Below are positions 18,349-26,990 of a stretch of DNA of 64,000 nt, piece by piece. Numbering within the stretch: position 1 is the first letter of the stretch; every line of letters begins with the position of its first letter. Position numbers and translations under genes: made by a program. Source of the stretch: Nocardia iowensis (GTDB taxonomy: Bacteria; Actinomycetota; Actinomycetes; Mycobacteriales; Mycobacteriaceae); NCBI RefSeq assembly GCF_019222765.1, contig NZ_CP078145.1:4340001-4404000 (forward strand), given 5' to 3'. The notes below the pieces were generated by a model. The model worked only from the letters and a program-made list of their open reading frames with translations. It searched no databases and was not told the origin of the DNA.

Positions 18349-19218
18349 TCATACGGGCGCGGATTCGGGCATGACGGGCCCGCCTGCCTTGCCGAGCACA
18401 TGGCGGGTGCCGATCGGCACGACCATCGGTCGGCCGGAGACCGGATCCGGCAAGACCGAGGCGTCCAGGTCGAAAACTTCGCGCAGCAGGGCGACGTCGA
18501 TGATGTCGGCTGGGCGGCCCTGCGCGACGATCCGGCCGTCGCGCATGACGATCAGCTCGTCGCTGTAGCGAATCGCGAGATTGAGGTCGTGCAGCACCAT
18601 CACCACGGTGCGGCCGAGCTCGGCGTGCAGCCGATCGACCAGGTCGAGCACGTCCACCGCGTGCGCGAGGTCGAGGTAGGTGGTCGGCTCGTCGAGCAGC
18701 AAGATGTCGGTGCCCTGCGCCAATGCCATGGAAATCCAAGCCCGTTGGCGCTGGCCGCCGGAGAGCTCGTCGAGGGCGCGGTCGGCGAGTTCGGCGATGC
18801 CGGTCTGCGCGAGCGCGGTCATCACCTCGGCTTCGTCGGTGGCCGACCACTGCTGGAACCACGACTGATGCGGATGACGCCCGCGCGCAACGAGATCGGC
18901 GACGGTGAGGCCTTCGGGCGCGACCGGTGACTGCGGCAGCATGCCGATCACCCTGGCCACGTCCTTGGTCTTCATCGTCGAAATGGCCTTGCCGTCCAAC
19001 AACACTCGGCCGTGCTGCGGGCGCAGCAGTCGGCCGAGCGAGCGCAGCAGCGTGGATTTGCCACAGCCGTTCGGGCCGATCACCGTGGTGATCACGCCGG
19101 GAGCGATATCGAGGGAGAGGCCGTCGATGATCACCCGGTCGCCGTAGGCGAGCTTGACGTCGTCGGCGGCAAGCCGGGTCAGCGCCCGGTCCGCGCTGGT
19201 CGCAGCGTCTGTGGTCAT
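18349..19218 (-). CDS. iron-siderophore ABC transporter, ATP-binding subunit
   Basis: 289 residues. Walker A GPNGCGKST, signature LSGGQRQRAWISMALA, Walker B ILLLDEPTTYLDLAH, and H-loop VLHDLNLA. It belongs to the FepC/FecE group that imports ferric siderophores, haem or B12. It is the last gene of the three-gene unit, overlapping the permease by ATGA. ATG 19218 is the start; frames extend further upstream only inside the permease. No substrate-binding protein is encoded in the unit. Confidence 0.92.
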   Translation of the reverse strand: MTTDAATSADRALTRLAADDVKLAYGDRVIIDGLSLDIAPGVITTVIGPNGCGKSTLLRSLGRLLRPQHGRVLLDGKAISTMKTKDVARVIGMLPQSPVAPEGLTVADLVARGRHPHQSWFQQWSATDEAEVMTALAQTGIAELADRALDELSGGQRQRAWISMALAQGTDILLLDEPTTYLDLAHAVDVLDLVDRLHAELGRTVVMVLHDLNLAIRYSDELIVMRDGRIVAQGRPADIIDVALLREVFDLDASVLPDPVSGRPMVVPIGTRHVLGKAGGPVMPESAPV

Positions 19219-20300
19219 GACAGCGTCGCCTTCCGATTCATTCGCACGAGCAGGTACAGCAGGAACGGCCCGCCGAAGGCGGCGGTCACGATGCCCACCG
19301 GCAGGTCGGCCGGAAACACCGAGCGGGACGCCACATCCGCGCCGACCACCAGGATGGCACCGATGAGCGCCGACCCGATCAGCGGTTCGCCGGGAGTGCG
19401 CAGCACGCGGCGCGCGATCTGCGGCGCGGCCAGCGCCACGAAGCTCACCGGCCCGACGACCGCGGTCGCCACCGAGGAGCCGACCACCGCCGCGCCGATC
19501 AGGATCGCCTGCTGGGTCTGGATCCGGACACCGAGCGAGCGGGTGGTGTCGGCGCCGAGCCGAAGCGCGGCCAGCGTGCGGGCCGAGCCGAGCGCGACCA
19601 CCACCACGACCGCGAGCGCGAATGCCGCGGGGAGCAAACCGGATCGGTCGGCGTTGTTGAGAGATCCGTTGAGCCACAACTGCGCTCGCTGGGCGTCTTG
19701 CAGGCTGGCGCGGGTGAGCAGCCAGCTGATGCCGGACAGCAGCAGCGCGTTCATGCCGACGCCGATCAACACCAGGCGCATCCCGGTGACGCCCCGATCG
19801 CCGGTCGGGCTGCGCCCCCAGGCCAGCAGATAAATCGCCGCGGCGGTGAGCAGACCGCCCGCCAGCGCGGCCAGCGGTCCGCCGAGGGTGGCGGCCAGGC
19901 CGCTGCCGCCGCCGATCACCAGCACCGTGACGGCGCCGAAGCTCGCGCCGGCGGTGATGCCGAGCATGTCCGGCGCGGCAAGGGGGTTGTGCAGGATGGA
20001 CTGGGTGATCGCGCCCGCGAGCCCGAGTGCCGCGCCGACCACCAACGCGGTGAGCGCCCGCGGCAGCCGGGAGTCGAGCACGATGAACCGCTGGGCTCTG
20101 GTTCCGCCGCCGGTCAAGACGTCGATCACCCGGCCGAGGGGGATATGTGATTCGCCAGTGGCGATGTCGAGGCAGAACAGCAGGAGCATCGCCGCGGCCA
20201 ACGCGGCAACCACCAGCACCATGATCGGGCGCAGCACCAGCGAGACGGGCCCGACCCGCAGCGCGGGCCGAACGCTCTCGGTCTTCAGCGACAGTGTCAC
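19215..20300 (-). CDS. FecCD-family siderophore permease, second subunit
   Basis: 361 residues with a GTG start. Nine or ten membrane helices and the family core ALGLAGAITQSILHNPLAAP, which contacts the ATPase and translocation path. Later SVATAVVGPVSFVALAAPQI is also typical. It overlaps the first permease by GTGA and the ATPase by ATGA, so all three are translationally coupled. It forms a heterodimer with the first permease. Confidence 0.92.
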   Translation of the reverse strand: MTLSLKTESVRPALRVGPVSLVLRPIMVLVVAALAAAMLLLFCLDIATGESHIPLGRVIDVLTGGGTRAQRFIVLDSRLPRALTALVVGAALGLAGAITQSILHNPLAAPDMLGITAGASFGAVTVLVIGGGSGLAATLGGPLAALAGGLLTAAAIYLLAWGRSPTGDRGVTGMRLVLIGVGMNALLLSGISWLLTRASLQDAQRAQLWLNGSLNNADRSGLLPAAFALAVVVVVALGSARTLAALRLGADTTRSLGVRIQTQQAILIGAAVVGSSVATAVVGPVSFVALAAPQIARRVLRTPGEPLIGSALIGAILVVGADVASRSVFPADLPVGIVTAAFGGPFLLYLLVRMNRKATLS

Positions 20301-21343
20301 AGGCTCACCAACTTCCGACGCCGCACGAACGCGATGAAGAACGGGGCGCCGACCGCGGCCAGCATGACACCCACCTGGAGCTCGCCGGGCCGGGCTACCA
20401 CCCGGCCGATGATGTCGGCGACCAGCAGCAACAAACCGCCGATCACCCCGGAATACGGGATGAGCCAGCGATAGTCCGGCCCGGTGATGACCCGGGCGAG
20501 GTGCGGCACCACGAGCCCGAGAAACGCGATCGGACCGACCGCCGCCGTCGCCGCACCGGACAGCAGCACGATCGCGGCCAGCCCGAGAGCGCGACTGCGG
20601 CCGATGTTCACTCCGAGCCCGCGCGCGACCTCGTCGCCGAGACTGAGCAGGTTCAACCCGGGCGAGGCCACCAGTGCCAGCAGCACCCCGAACGCCAGGA
20701 ATGGCAGCACCTGCCACAACACCGCGGCGTCGCGGCCGGCCACCGAGCCGACGACCCAGAACCGGTAGGTGTCCAGCGCCGTGGGATCAAGGAGCACAAC
20801 GGCATTTGTCATCGCCTGCAAAAACGCGGTGACTGCCGCGCCGGCCAGCACGAGACTCAGCGGGCTTGCCTTGCCGCCGCCGACCGCCGACGCCCCGAAC
20901 ACCACCAGCCCGGCGATCAACGCGCCCGCGAAGGCGAACCAGATGTATTGCTCCGGCGAGGTGAACCCGAACAGGTAGATGCTCAGTGCCGCGAGAAAGG
21001 CGGCACCGGCGTTCAAGCCGAGCAGTCCGGCGTCGGCGAGTGGATTGCGCGTGTAGCCCTGGATCAGCGCGCCCGCGATGCCCAGCGCCAGTCCGGTGAC
21101 CAGCGCCAGTGCCGTGCGAGGCAGCCGGAGTCCACGTACGATTTCCTCGGCGGTGGAACCGGCCGGACAGCTGAACGGTCCACCCGGGCAGGTGACCGCG
21201 TTGTGCACGGCGTCGTAAACCGTGCCCGGCGAGAGTGACCTGGTGCCGATCGCGATGCTGGCGAGCACGGTGAGCAGGAGTAGAGCGGTCAGGACGACGA
21301 GCCCGGAAAGACGCCGCCGCCGTACGGTGCCAAGCGTGGTCAC
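20297..21343 (-). CDS. FecCD-family siderophore permease, first subunit
   Basis: 348 residues, GTG start. The core ALGIAGALIQGYTRNPLADA and AAVGPIAFLGLVVPHLARVI place it with FecCD permeases such as FepD. First gene of the leftward iron-uptake operon. An IdeR-type iron box lies about 50-65 bases upstream and is shared with the divergent gene at 21451. Repressed by iron, presumably. The ferric complex carried is unknown. Confidence 0.92.
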   Translation of the reverse strand: MTTLGTVRRRRLSGLVVLTALLLLTVLASIAIGTRSLSPGTVYDAVHNAVTCPGGPFSCPAGSTAEEIVRGLRLPRTALALVTGLALGIAGALIQGYTRNPLADAGLLGLNAGAAFLAALSIYLFGFTSPEQYIWFAFAGALIAGLVVFGASAVGGGKASPLSLVLAGAAVTAFLQAMTNAVVLLDPTALDTYRFWVVGSVAGRDAAVLWQVLPFLAFGVLLALVASPGLNLLSLGDEVARGLGVNIGRSRALGLAAIVLLSGAATAAVGPIAFLGLVVPHLARVITGPDYRWLIPYSGVIGGLLLLVADIIGRVVARPGELQVGVMLAAVGAPFFIAFVRRRKLVSL

Positions 21344-21389
21344 GGTGACGAACTACTCCTGAGATTCGATGTAGCAGAGTACTGATTGG

Positions 21390-21408
21390 TCTGGTAAGCC
21401 TAACCTAT
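21390..21408. promoter_or_regulatory. IdeR/DtxR iron box, divergent siderophore genes
   Basis: Read on the minus strand the 19-mer is ATAGGTTAGGCTTACCAGA, matching the DtxR/IdeR consensus TTAGGTTAGGCTAACCTAA at 15 of 19 positions. It sits between the divergent permease and the gene at 21451, placed to shut both when iron is plentiful. Confidence 0.75.
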
Positions 21409-21450
21409 CTTGCGGTGCGTACCGCGACGGCCAATCCTCGAGGAGGTTCA

Positions 21451-22161
21451 ATGCCCGAGCTCATGACCACCTGCCCGCCACGCCATACGCAGATGGCGTT
21501 CGAGCGCACGTGTGACAGGTTGCGCGCGTTGCAACCTGAGCATCCGCGTGTGTATGCGGTGGCGGCGATGGTCGAGCAGGGCAAACGTCGCTGGTGGCGG
21601 CTGGCCGACGGGGTGCGCGAGGGGCGCATCGAACTGATGTACCGCAGGCATGCGGCGGAGATGATCCGCGCCGATGTCGCGGCGGAGGTGGTGGCGACCG
21701 CGCTGATCCACGCGGTGGTCGGCCGAGTGGTCGCCCTGCTGGTGGCCGAGGGGCGGGCCTGGGATCCCGGTCTGGAGAACCTGTGGATCCACACCGACAA
21801 CGACGGCGGCATCGACTGGGCCGGGCTGGGGGACACCACGATCCGGGTGGTCGATGGTGATCCGCTGGCCGGCGAGTCCGGTGCGGTGACCCTGCCGTGC
21901 GAGGGGGCGATGTATGTCTGGCTGGCGCACCGCTGCGAGCCCTCGCTGACGCTGATCCAGTCGAGCATGGCCCGCTACTCGGGTCTGAGCGCGCGCCGAT
22001 TCTGGTTGCTCGTCGGTGAATCCATCGCGGGCGCTTCGACATACGTGCCGGAGCTCGCGCGCACCGACGCGGTAGTGGGGACGCGCCGCGGTCAAGGGAT
22101 GTTGGCAGCATTGGAGCGGCGCGGATTGCCGGTTCGGCGCACGACGGGCTTGCTTAGTTAG
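21451..22161 (+). CDS. iron-regulated hypothetical protein
   Basis: 236 residues; ATG with a strong GAGGAGG ribosome-binding site. Soluble, no signal peptide. Blocks seen: RLADGVREGRIELMYRRHA, AATALIHAVVGRVVALLVAE-like helices, and ENLWIHTDNDGGIDWAGLGD. The divergent siderophore importer and shared iron box imply a job in ferric-siderophore use, perhaps like FhuF-type reductases. The C-terminal Cys cluster of FhuF is absent, so I do not assign that. The second IdeR box overlaps its stop codon. Confidence 0.7.
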   Translation: MPELMTTCPPRHTQMAFERTCDRLRALQPEHPRVYAVAAMVEQGKRRWWRLADGVREGRIELMYRRHAAEMIRADVAAEVVATALIHAVVGRVVALLVAEGRAWDPGLENLWIHTDNDGGIDWAGLGDTTIRVVDGDPLAGESGAVTLPCEGAMYVWLAHRCEPSLTLIQSSMARYSGLSARRFWLLVGESIAGASTYVPELARTDAVVGTRRGQGMLAALERRGLPVRRTTGLLS

Positions 22162-22179
22162 GTAAGCCTGACCTATACT
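22150..22179 (+). promoter_or_regulatory. iron-controlled promoter with IdeR box
   Basis: TTGCTT (22150-22155), an 18-base spacer, then TATACT (22174-22179) make a good sigma-A-type promoter. The IdeR box TTAGGTAAGCCTGACCTAT (22158-22176) covers the spacer and -10, matching the consensus at 16 of 19 in reverse. It follows the gene at 21451 but faces only a short non-coding stretch and a hairpin, so it appears to drive a small RNA. Confidence 0.7.
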
Positions 22180-22185
22180 CGGAAC

Positions 22186-22285
22186 CGGCGTACGGATTGG
22201 TCGAGAGTCCCGAGGGCTGCGGTGACCCCTGATCCATTGCCGCGATGGGCTCCACCGTTGACGCGGTGGAGCCCATCGCTCTGTG
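22186..22285 (+). ncRNA. candidate iron-responsive sRNA, MrsI-like
   Basis: Start is taken about 7 bases after the TATACT -10. The end is the hairpin at 22243-22278: a perfect 15-bp stem (CGATGGGCTCCACCG with CGGTGGAGCCCATCG) and a 6-base loop TTGACG. No open frame fits. The M. tuberculosis sRNA MrsI (ncRv11846) is IdeR-controlled and, as its name indicates, lies by Rv1846c (blaI), before Rv1847. Here the candidate likewise lies between blaI and the Rv1847-like thioesterase gene. MrsI represses non-essential iron proteins when iron is scarce. Ends are approximate. Confidence 0.6.
22243..22278 (+). terminator. sRNA terminator / functional hairpin
   Basis: Perfect 15-base-pair stem with 6-base loop, followed by CTCTGTG. 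It ends the short transcript started at about 22186. The loop could also act as a seed. Beyond it, 22286-22583 shows no gene. Confidence 0.75.
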
Positions 22286-22583
22286 CTGGGTGACCACTCT
22301 GCGCTGTGTGACCTATCTCGCTATTCATTTTCTGGCGTGGCGCGTTTACCTGGGTTTAACGTGACCGCGACACGGATGCGAAATCCCCTGACCCCCTGGG
22401 GTATTCGTCCCATTCCGCGCAGACCGGCGTGTCGACCACCGCCGCGTAGCCGATCGGCTCGGTGCCCGTGTCGCCGACCATCGGTGCGCCCGCGCGCACC
22501 GCGTCCGAGTCGCCGATGCGCGTTTGCCTTGTCCGGCAGACGTTCTCACGGTCGCTCACGTTGTGCCAAGGAAGTGGTGCCGG

Positions 22584-23405
22584 GTGCTCGCCGAATCGTC
22601 CCGTATCCGTTCGTTCGCCGCAGTGCTGTCCGCAGCCGCGCTGCTACTCGTCCCCGCCTGTGGTGGCGATCAGACGAAGCCGCGCAGCCAGGTCGATCCG
22701 CCCATGGGCGCGCACGCCGCGCCGCACTGGGACTACGACGCCGAAGGTCCCGACCACTGGGCCGAGCTCGACCAGGAGTTCGTGACCTGTAAGAGCGGGC
22801 ACGAACAATCGCCGATCGATCTGCCGGGCCACACCCGGCTGGACCCGGTCGAGCACATCACCCTCGACTACGGCACGGTGCCGACGTTGCGGCTGGTCAA
22901 CACTGGGCACGCCGTGCAGGCAAATCTTCAGGCGGGCAATGGAAATCGCCTCGTCGCCGAGGGAGTGCCGCACGAGCTCACCCAGTTCCACTTCCACCTG
23001 CCGAGCGAACACACCGTCGACGGCGCGGGCACCACCATGGAATTGCACCTGGTGCACAAGAGCAGTGCGGGCAAGACCGCCGTGCTCGGCGTGCTGATGC
23101 AGGCGACCGACGGTCCATCGGCATTCGACTCGATGCTCACGGCCCCACCGGAAGTGACCGATGCCGAAACCACCGTCGAAGGTGCCGTGGACCTGCGCAC
23201 GCTGCTGCCCGCCGATCTAGACCAATTCCGCTACCAGGGTTCGCTCACCACACCGCCGTGCAGCGAGGGCGTCTCGTGGACCGTGCTCGAGCATCCGGTC
23301 CCGGTCGCGACCGCCGACGCGGACCGATACCGAATCCTGTTCGCGCACAGCAACCGTCCGATCCAGCCGCTGAACGGACGATCGGTCACCCTGGCAGGCG
23401 GGTGA
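22584..23405 (+). CDS. alpha-type carbonic anhydrase lipoprotein
   Basis: 273 residues from GTG 22584. The signal peptide ends in the lipobox LVPACGG, so it should be lipid-anchored outside the membrane. Zinc ligands are visible in QFHFHLPSEH and the later MELHLVHKS. EQSPIDL and the end SLTTPPCSEGVSWTVLEHPV are hallmarks of the alpha class. It hydrates CO2 at the cell surface. It stands before the thioesterase and urease genes; bicarbonate made by urea breakdown is one possible link. Confidence 0.9.
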   Translation: MLAESSRIRSFAAVLSAAALLLVPACGGDQTKPRSQVDPPMGAHAAPHWDYDAEGPDHWAELDQEFVTCKSGHEQSPIDLPGHTRLDPVEHITLDYGTVPTLRLVNTGHAVQANLQAGNGNRLVAEGVPHELTQFHFHLPSEHTVDGAGTTMELHLVHKSSAGKTAVLGVLMQATDGPSAFDSMLTAPPEVTDAETTVEGAVDLRTLLPADLDQFRYQGSLTTPPCSEGVSWTVLEHPVPVATADADRYRILFAHSNRPIQPLNGRSVTLAGG

Positions 23406-23448
23406 GCCAGCGGTAATCGGCCGCGGGCGCTGTGCAAAAGTGGACCGC

Positions 23449-23895
23449 ATGACAGAGCAGGAGACCCAGACGGCCGCGTGGCTGGCGAACATCACGCCGG
23501 AGTTGATGACCAAGGCCAGCGAAGGCACGTTCACCGACCTGATCGGCCTGCACTACACCGAGGTAAGCCCGGAGCGGGTGCGCGCCGAGTGGACCGTCAA
23601 GCCGCACCTCTACCAGCCGGCGGGCATCCAGAACGGTGGCGTGTACTGCACCGTCATCGAGACGCTCGCCAGCGTCGGCGGCGGCGTCTGGTACGGCGGC
23701 CGCGGCACGGTCGTCGGAGTGAACAACAACACCGACTTCCTGCGCGCGGTTCGCGAGGGCACCCTCACCGGCGAGGCCATCCCGGTGCACCGCGGCCGGT
23801 TGCAGCAGCTGTGGCAGGTGGTGATCACCGACGAGCAGGACCGACTGGTGGCCCGCGGCCAGGTGCGGCTGCAGAACCTGCCTGCCGAGGCGTGA
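23449..23895 (+). CDS. PaaI-type hotdog thioesterase (Rv1847-like)
   Basis: 148 residues. Hotdog core YQPAGIQNGGVYCTVIETLA carries the HxGG-like substrate helix (here Q-N-G-G), followed by GTVVGVNNNTDFLRAVREG. From memory it matches Rv1847, the gene between blaI/MrsI and ureA in M. tuberculosis. Acyl-CoA substrate is unknown; menaquinone-pathway thioesterases (MenI) belong to the same family. ATG 23449 was preferred to GTG 23440. Confidence 0.85.
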   Translation: MTEQETQTAAWLANITPELMTKASEGTFTDLIGLHYTEVSPERVRAEWTVKPHLYQPAGIQNGGVYCTVIETLASVGGGVWYGGRGTVVGVNNNTDFLRAVREGTLTGEAIPVHRGRLQQLWQVVITDEQDRLVARGQVRLQNLPAEA

Positions 23896-23976
23896 CCGGG
23901 CGCTCGTCCCGGGTGGCCGGAACGGGCGTGCCAGAATATCCGTCACCCATCCACCCCGACCTGGTGAGGAGCTCGG

Positions 23977-24279
23977 ATGCGACTGTCGCCGCATGAGCAG
24001 GAACGGCTGCTGCTGAGCTACGCGGCCGAGCTGGCCCGGCGCAGGCAGGCCCGTGGGCTCAAGTTGAACCACCCGGAGGCCGTCGCGCTGATCACCGACC
24101 ACGTGCTCGAGGGCGCGCGGGACGGTCGCTCGGTCGCCGAGCTGATGTCGTCCGGCCGAACGGTTCTCACGCGTTCCGACGTGATGGCGGGCGTGCCGGA
24201 GATGATTCACGACGTCCAGGTCGAGGCCACCTTTCCGGACGGCACCAAGCTGGTGACCGTCCACCATCCGATCGGCTAG
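23977..24279 (+). CDS. ureA: urease gamma subunit
   Basis: 100 residues, the normal length. [20 protein letters not shown] at the start and [20 protein letters not shown] are the family signature. Good GAGGAG ribosome-binding site. First gene of ureA-ureB-ureC. It packs with the beta and alpha subunits in the (abc)3 urease of the cytosol. Confidence 0.97.
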   Translation: MRLSPHEQERLLLSYAAELARRRQARGLKLNHPEAVALITDHVLEGARDGRSVAELMSSGRTVLTRSDVMAGVPEMIHDVQVEATFPDGTKLVTVHHPIG

Positions 24280-24288
24280 GAGGGCCGC

Positions 24289-24333
24289 ATGACAGACCAC
24301 GGCGAAGCCCTCGACTGGGCGCGCACGGCATGA
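24289..24333 (+). CDS. 14-residue leader peptide overlapping the ureB start
   Basis: ATG with an excellent AGGAGGG site (24278-24284) opens the frame [14 protein letters not shown]. Its TGA stop (24331-24333) overlaps the ureB ATG (24330-24332) as ATGA. The ureB ATG has no good site of its own, so ribosomes loaded here would restart at ureB. This looks like translational coupling; the peptide itself need not matter. A sequencing frameshift is less likely, because UreB proteins normally begin MIPGE. Confidence 0.5.
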   Translation: MTDHGEALDWARTA

Positions 24334-24650
24334 TTCCCGGTGAATACTTCTGTGCCGAGGGCACTATCGAGCTGAACGCCGGTGCCGATCGGATCGGACT
24401 CGACGTGGTCAATACCGGCGACCGTCCGGTGCAGGTCGGCAGCCACGTGCACTTCCCGCAGGCCAACGCCGCGCTGCGCTTCGACCGCGTCGCCGCGCAC
24501 GGCCGACGGCTTGATATCCCGGCTGGCACCGCGGTGCGTTTCGAACCGGGTCTCGGACAGCGGGTTTCGCTGGTCCCGATCGGCGGCACCCGCGAAGTGC
24601 ACGGCATCAGCCTGAACCCGCCCGGACACCTGGATGGACAGCATGAGTGA
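24330..24650 (+). CDS. ureB: urease beta subunit
   Basis: 106 residues. It starts [20 protein letters not shown] as expected and keeps [20 protein letters not shown] and [13 protein letters not shown]. It likely depends on the upstream 14-codon frame for initiation. Its stop overlaps the start of ureC. Confidence 0.97.
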   Translation: MIPGEYFCAEGTIELNAGADRIGLDVVNTGDRPVQVGSHVHFPQANAALRFDRVAAHGRRLDIPAGTAVRFEPGLGQRVSLVPIGGTREVHGISLNPPGHLDGQHE

Positions 24651-26364
24651 ACTGAGCCGCGCCCGTTATGCCGAACTGTTCGGGCCGACGACCGGTGACC
24701 GAATTCGCCTGGCCGACACCGATCTGCTGATCGAGATCACCGAAGACCGCAGCGGCGGTCCGGGTCTCGCGGGTGACGAGGCGGTCTTCGGCGGCGGCAA
24801 GGTGCTGCGCGAATCCATGGGGCAGGCCCGCGCCACCCGGGCCGATGGCACCCCGGACACCGTGATCACCGGCGTGGTCATCGTCGACCACTGGGGAATC
24901 ATCAAGGCCGACGTCGGAATTCGGGACGGCCGCATTTGCGCCATCGGCAAGGCGGGTAACCCGGACACGATGGACGGGGTGCACCCCGACCTGGTGGTCG
25001 GCCCGTCCACCGAGATCATCGCGGGCAACGGGCGCATCCTCACCGCGGGCGCCATCGACTGCCACGTGCACTTCATCTGCCCGCAGCTGATGGACGAGGC
25101 GCTCGGCGGCGGCATCACCACCCTGATCGGCGGCGGCACCGGCCCCGCCGAGGGCAGCAAGGCGACCACCGTCACGCCCGGCTCCTGGCACCTGGCCCGG
25201 ATGTTCGAGGCCACCGACGGCTGGCCGCTGAACATCGTGCTGCTCGGCAAGGGCAACACGGTCAGCGCTGAGTCCATGTGGGAGCAATTGCGCGGCGGCG
25301 CATCGGGTTTCAAGCTGCACGAGGACTGGGGTTCCACCCCGGCCGCGATCGACGCCTGCCTCACCGTCGCCGACGCGGCGGGCGTGCAGGTGGCGCTGCA
25401 CTCGGACACGTTGAACGAGGCCGGTTTCGTCGAGGACACCCTCGGCGCCATCGCGGGCCGAGGCATCCACGCCTATCACACCGAGGGCGCGGGCGGCGGG
25501 CACGCGCCCGACATCATCACGGTCGCAGCGCATCTCAACGTGCTGCCAAGCTCGACCAACCCGACCCGACCGCACACCGTCAACACCCTCGACGAGCACC
25601 TGGACATGCTCATGGTGTGCCACCACCTCAGCGCGTCCATCCCGGAGGATCTCGCGTTCGCCGAGAGCCGGATTCGCCCGTCCACCATTGCCGCCGAGGA
25701 CCTGCTGCACGACCTCGGCGCGATCTCGATGATCGGCAGCGACTCCCAGGCGATGGGCCGCATCGGCGAGGTGGTCATGCGCACCTGGCAGACCGCGCAC
25801 GTGATGAAGCGCCGCCGTGGCGCGCTGCCCGGTGACGGCGCCGCCGACAACGCCCGCGTCCAGCGCTACATCGCGAAATACACCATCTGCCCCGCCGTGG
25901 CGCACGGCCTCGACCACGAGATCGGTTCCGTGGCCGTCGGCAAGCTCGCCGACCTGGTGCTCTGGGAGCCCGCCTTCTTCGGCGTCCGCCCGCACGCCGT
26001 GCTCAAGGGCGGTGCCATCGCCTGGGCGGCGATGGGCGATGCCAACGCGTCCATCCCGACGCCGCAGCCGGTGCTGCCGCGGCCGATGTTCGGCGCGGCA
26101 CCGCTCGTCGCGGCGGCCACCTCGTTGCACTTCGTCTCCGAGCAAGCCATCGACGACGGCCTCGCCGACCGGCTGCGGATCAACCGAAAACTGGCCCCTG
26201 TCAAGAACGTTCGGGATCGCAAGAAGACCGACATGCCCCATAACGACGCGATGCCGCGCATCGAAGTCGACCCGGACACCTTTACCGTCCGCATCGATGG
26301 CGAGGTCTGGACCGAGCAACCGGCCACCGAACTGCCGATGGCACAGCGCTATTTCCTGTTCTGA
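24643..26364 (+). CDS. ureC: urease alpha (catalytic) subunit
   Basis: 573 residues. Nickel ligands in [10 protein letters not shown], the carbamylated lysine in [12 protein letters not shown], and the catalytic-flap His in [13 protein letters not shown] are all present, so the enzyme should be active if matured. ATG 24643 gives the usual [19 protein letters not shown] start. The next gene is on the other strand 3 bases away, so ureF, ureG and ureD do not follow as they do in M. tuberculosis. They must be elsewhere. Confidence 0.97.
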   Translation: MSELSRARYAELFGPTTGDRIRLADTDLLIEITEDRSGGPGLAGDEAVFGGGKVLRESMGQARATRADGTPDTVITGVVIVDHWGIIKADVGIRDGRICAIGKAGNPDTMDGVHPDLVVGPSTEIIAGNGRILTAGAIDCHVHFICPQLMDEALGGGITTLIGGGTGPAEGSKATTVTPGSWHLARMFEATDGWPLNIVLLGKGNTVSAESMWEQLRGGASGFKLHEDWGSTPAAIDACLTVADAAGVQVALHSDTLNEAGFVEDTLGAIAGRGIHAYHTEGAGGGHAPDIITVAAHLNVLPSSTNPTRPHTVNTLDEHLDMLMVCHHLSASIPEDLAFAESRIRPSTIAAEDLLHDLGAISMIGSDSQAMGRIGEVVMRTWQTAHVMKRRRGALPGDGAADNARVQRYIAKYTICPAVAHGLDHEIGSVAVGKLADLVLWEPAFFGVRPHAVLKGGAIAWAAMGDANASIPTPQPVLPRPMFGAAPLVAAATSLHFVSEQAIDDGLADRLRINRKLAPVKNVRDRKKTDMPHNDAMPRIEVDPDTFTVRIDGEVWTEQPATELPMAQRYFLF

Positions 26365-26367
26365 GCG

Positions 26368-26898
26368 TTACGGCGACAGGTCGACCATCATCGTGGCCAG
26401 CTCGAGCGAAGCGGCGCAGGGATCGAGTGATGTTGTGCGCGAAAGGTTCTGGACGCGCCAGGTGATGGCGCCGTTGGACGCGGCGACAACGGCGCAGCCG
26501 GTGGGGTCGTGCGGGTCGCGGACGTAGAACGCGGTCGCGGTCACCGTGCCGAGCGCATGTTTGGTGATCACCATATGTTCGGTCTGGAAACCGTCCGACC
26601 TGGCGCGGTCCCAGAGTTGCTGGAGCGAGTCCGTGGCGGAGAAGGTGAAGCTGATGTCAGCGCCGCCGGCGCCGATCTGGGCAGCCCACCGGCAGGCCGG
26701 TAAGGTGTGCTGCGCGATGAGCCGGTCGGCGTGGACGGCGTCGCTGATCTGCTGGGTGGACAGCGGCGCGCAGTCGGCGAACGGGGCGGCGGGCGCCGTG
26801 CGGGCGGCCTCCGGTGTGGTACCGCTGCTACATCCGGTCAGCAATCCGGCCAGGGCAATAACGGCAAGTCCGGCATTGCGGACAGAGAACGGGATCAT
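26368..26898 (-). CDS. DUF3558-type lipoprotein
   Basis: 176 residues. Signal peptide with lipobox LTGCSS, then CAPLSTQQISDAVHADRLIA and PACRWAAQIGAGGADISFTF, features of the actinobacterial DUF3558 lipoproteins. A conserved Cys set probably forms disulfides. ATG 26898 has GGGAGCGG upstream and was chosen over 26922. Function unknown; surface-exposed. Confidence 0.82.
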   Translation of the reverse strand: MIPFSVRNAGLAVIALAGLLTGCSSGTTPEAARTAPAAPFADCAPLSTQQISDAVHADRLIAQHTLPACRWAAQIGAGGADISFTFSATDSLQQLWDRARSDGFQTEHMVITKHALGTVTATAFYVRDPHDPTGCAVVAASNGAITWRVQNLSRTTSLDPCAASLELATMMVDLSP

Positions 26899-26990
26899 CA
26901 CCGCTCCCTTCTGGATCATCAACGGGTCAGACTAGGTCACGGTACCGATCAGTACCTGACCATGCGACCTGAGCAGGCGCGATCTTGCTC

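Noticed and set aside
22346..22549. Short frames upstream of the carbonic anhydrase
   Set aside because: Arg-rich, overlapping in several frames and with no start signals.
24289..24333. Frameshift that would fuse [13 protein letters not shown] to UreB
   Set aside because: UreB proteins naturally begin MIPGE; an overlapping leader frame explains the sequence without error.
24607..26319. 570-codon frame opposite ureC
   Set aside because: It is the shadow of a high-GC coding strand; ureC has full family motifs and the antisense product is low-complexity.
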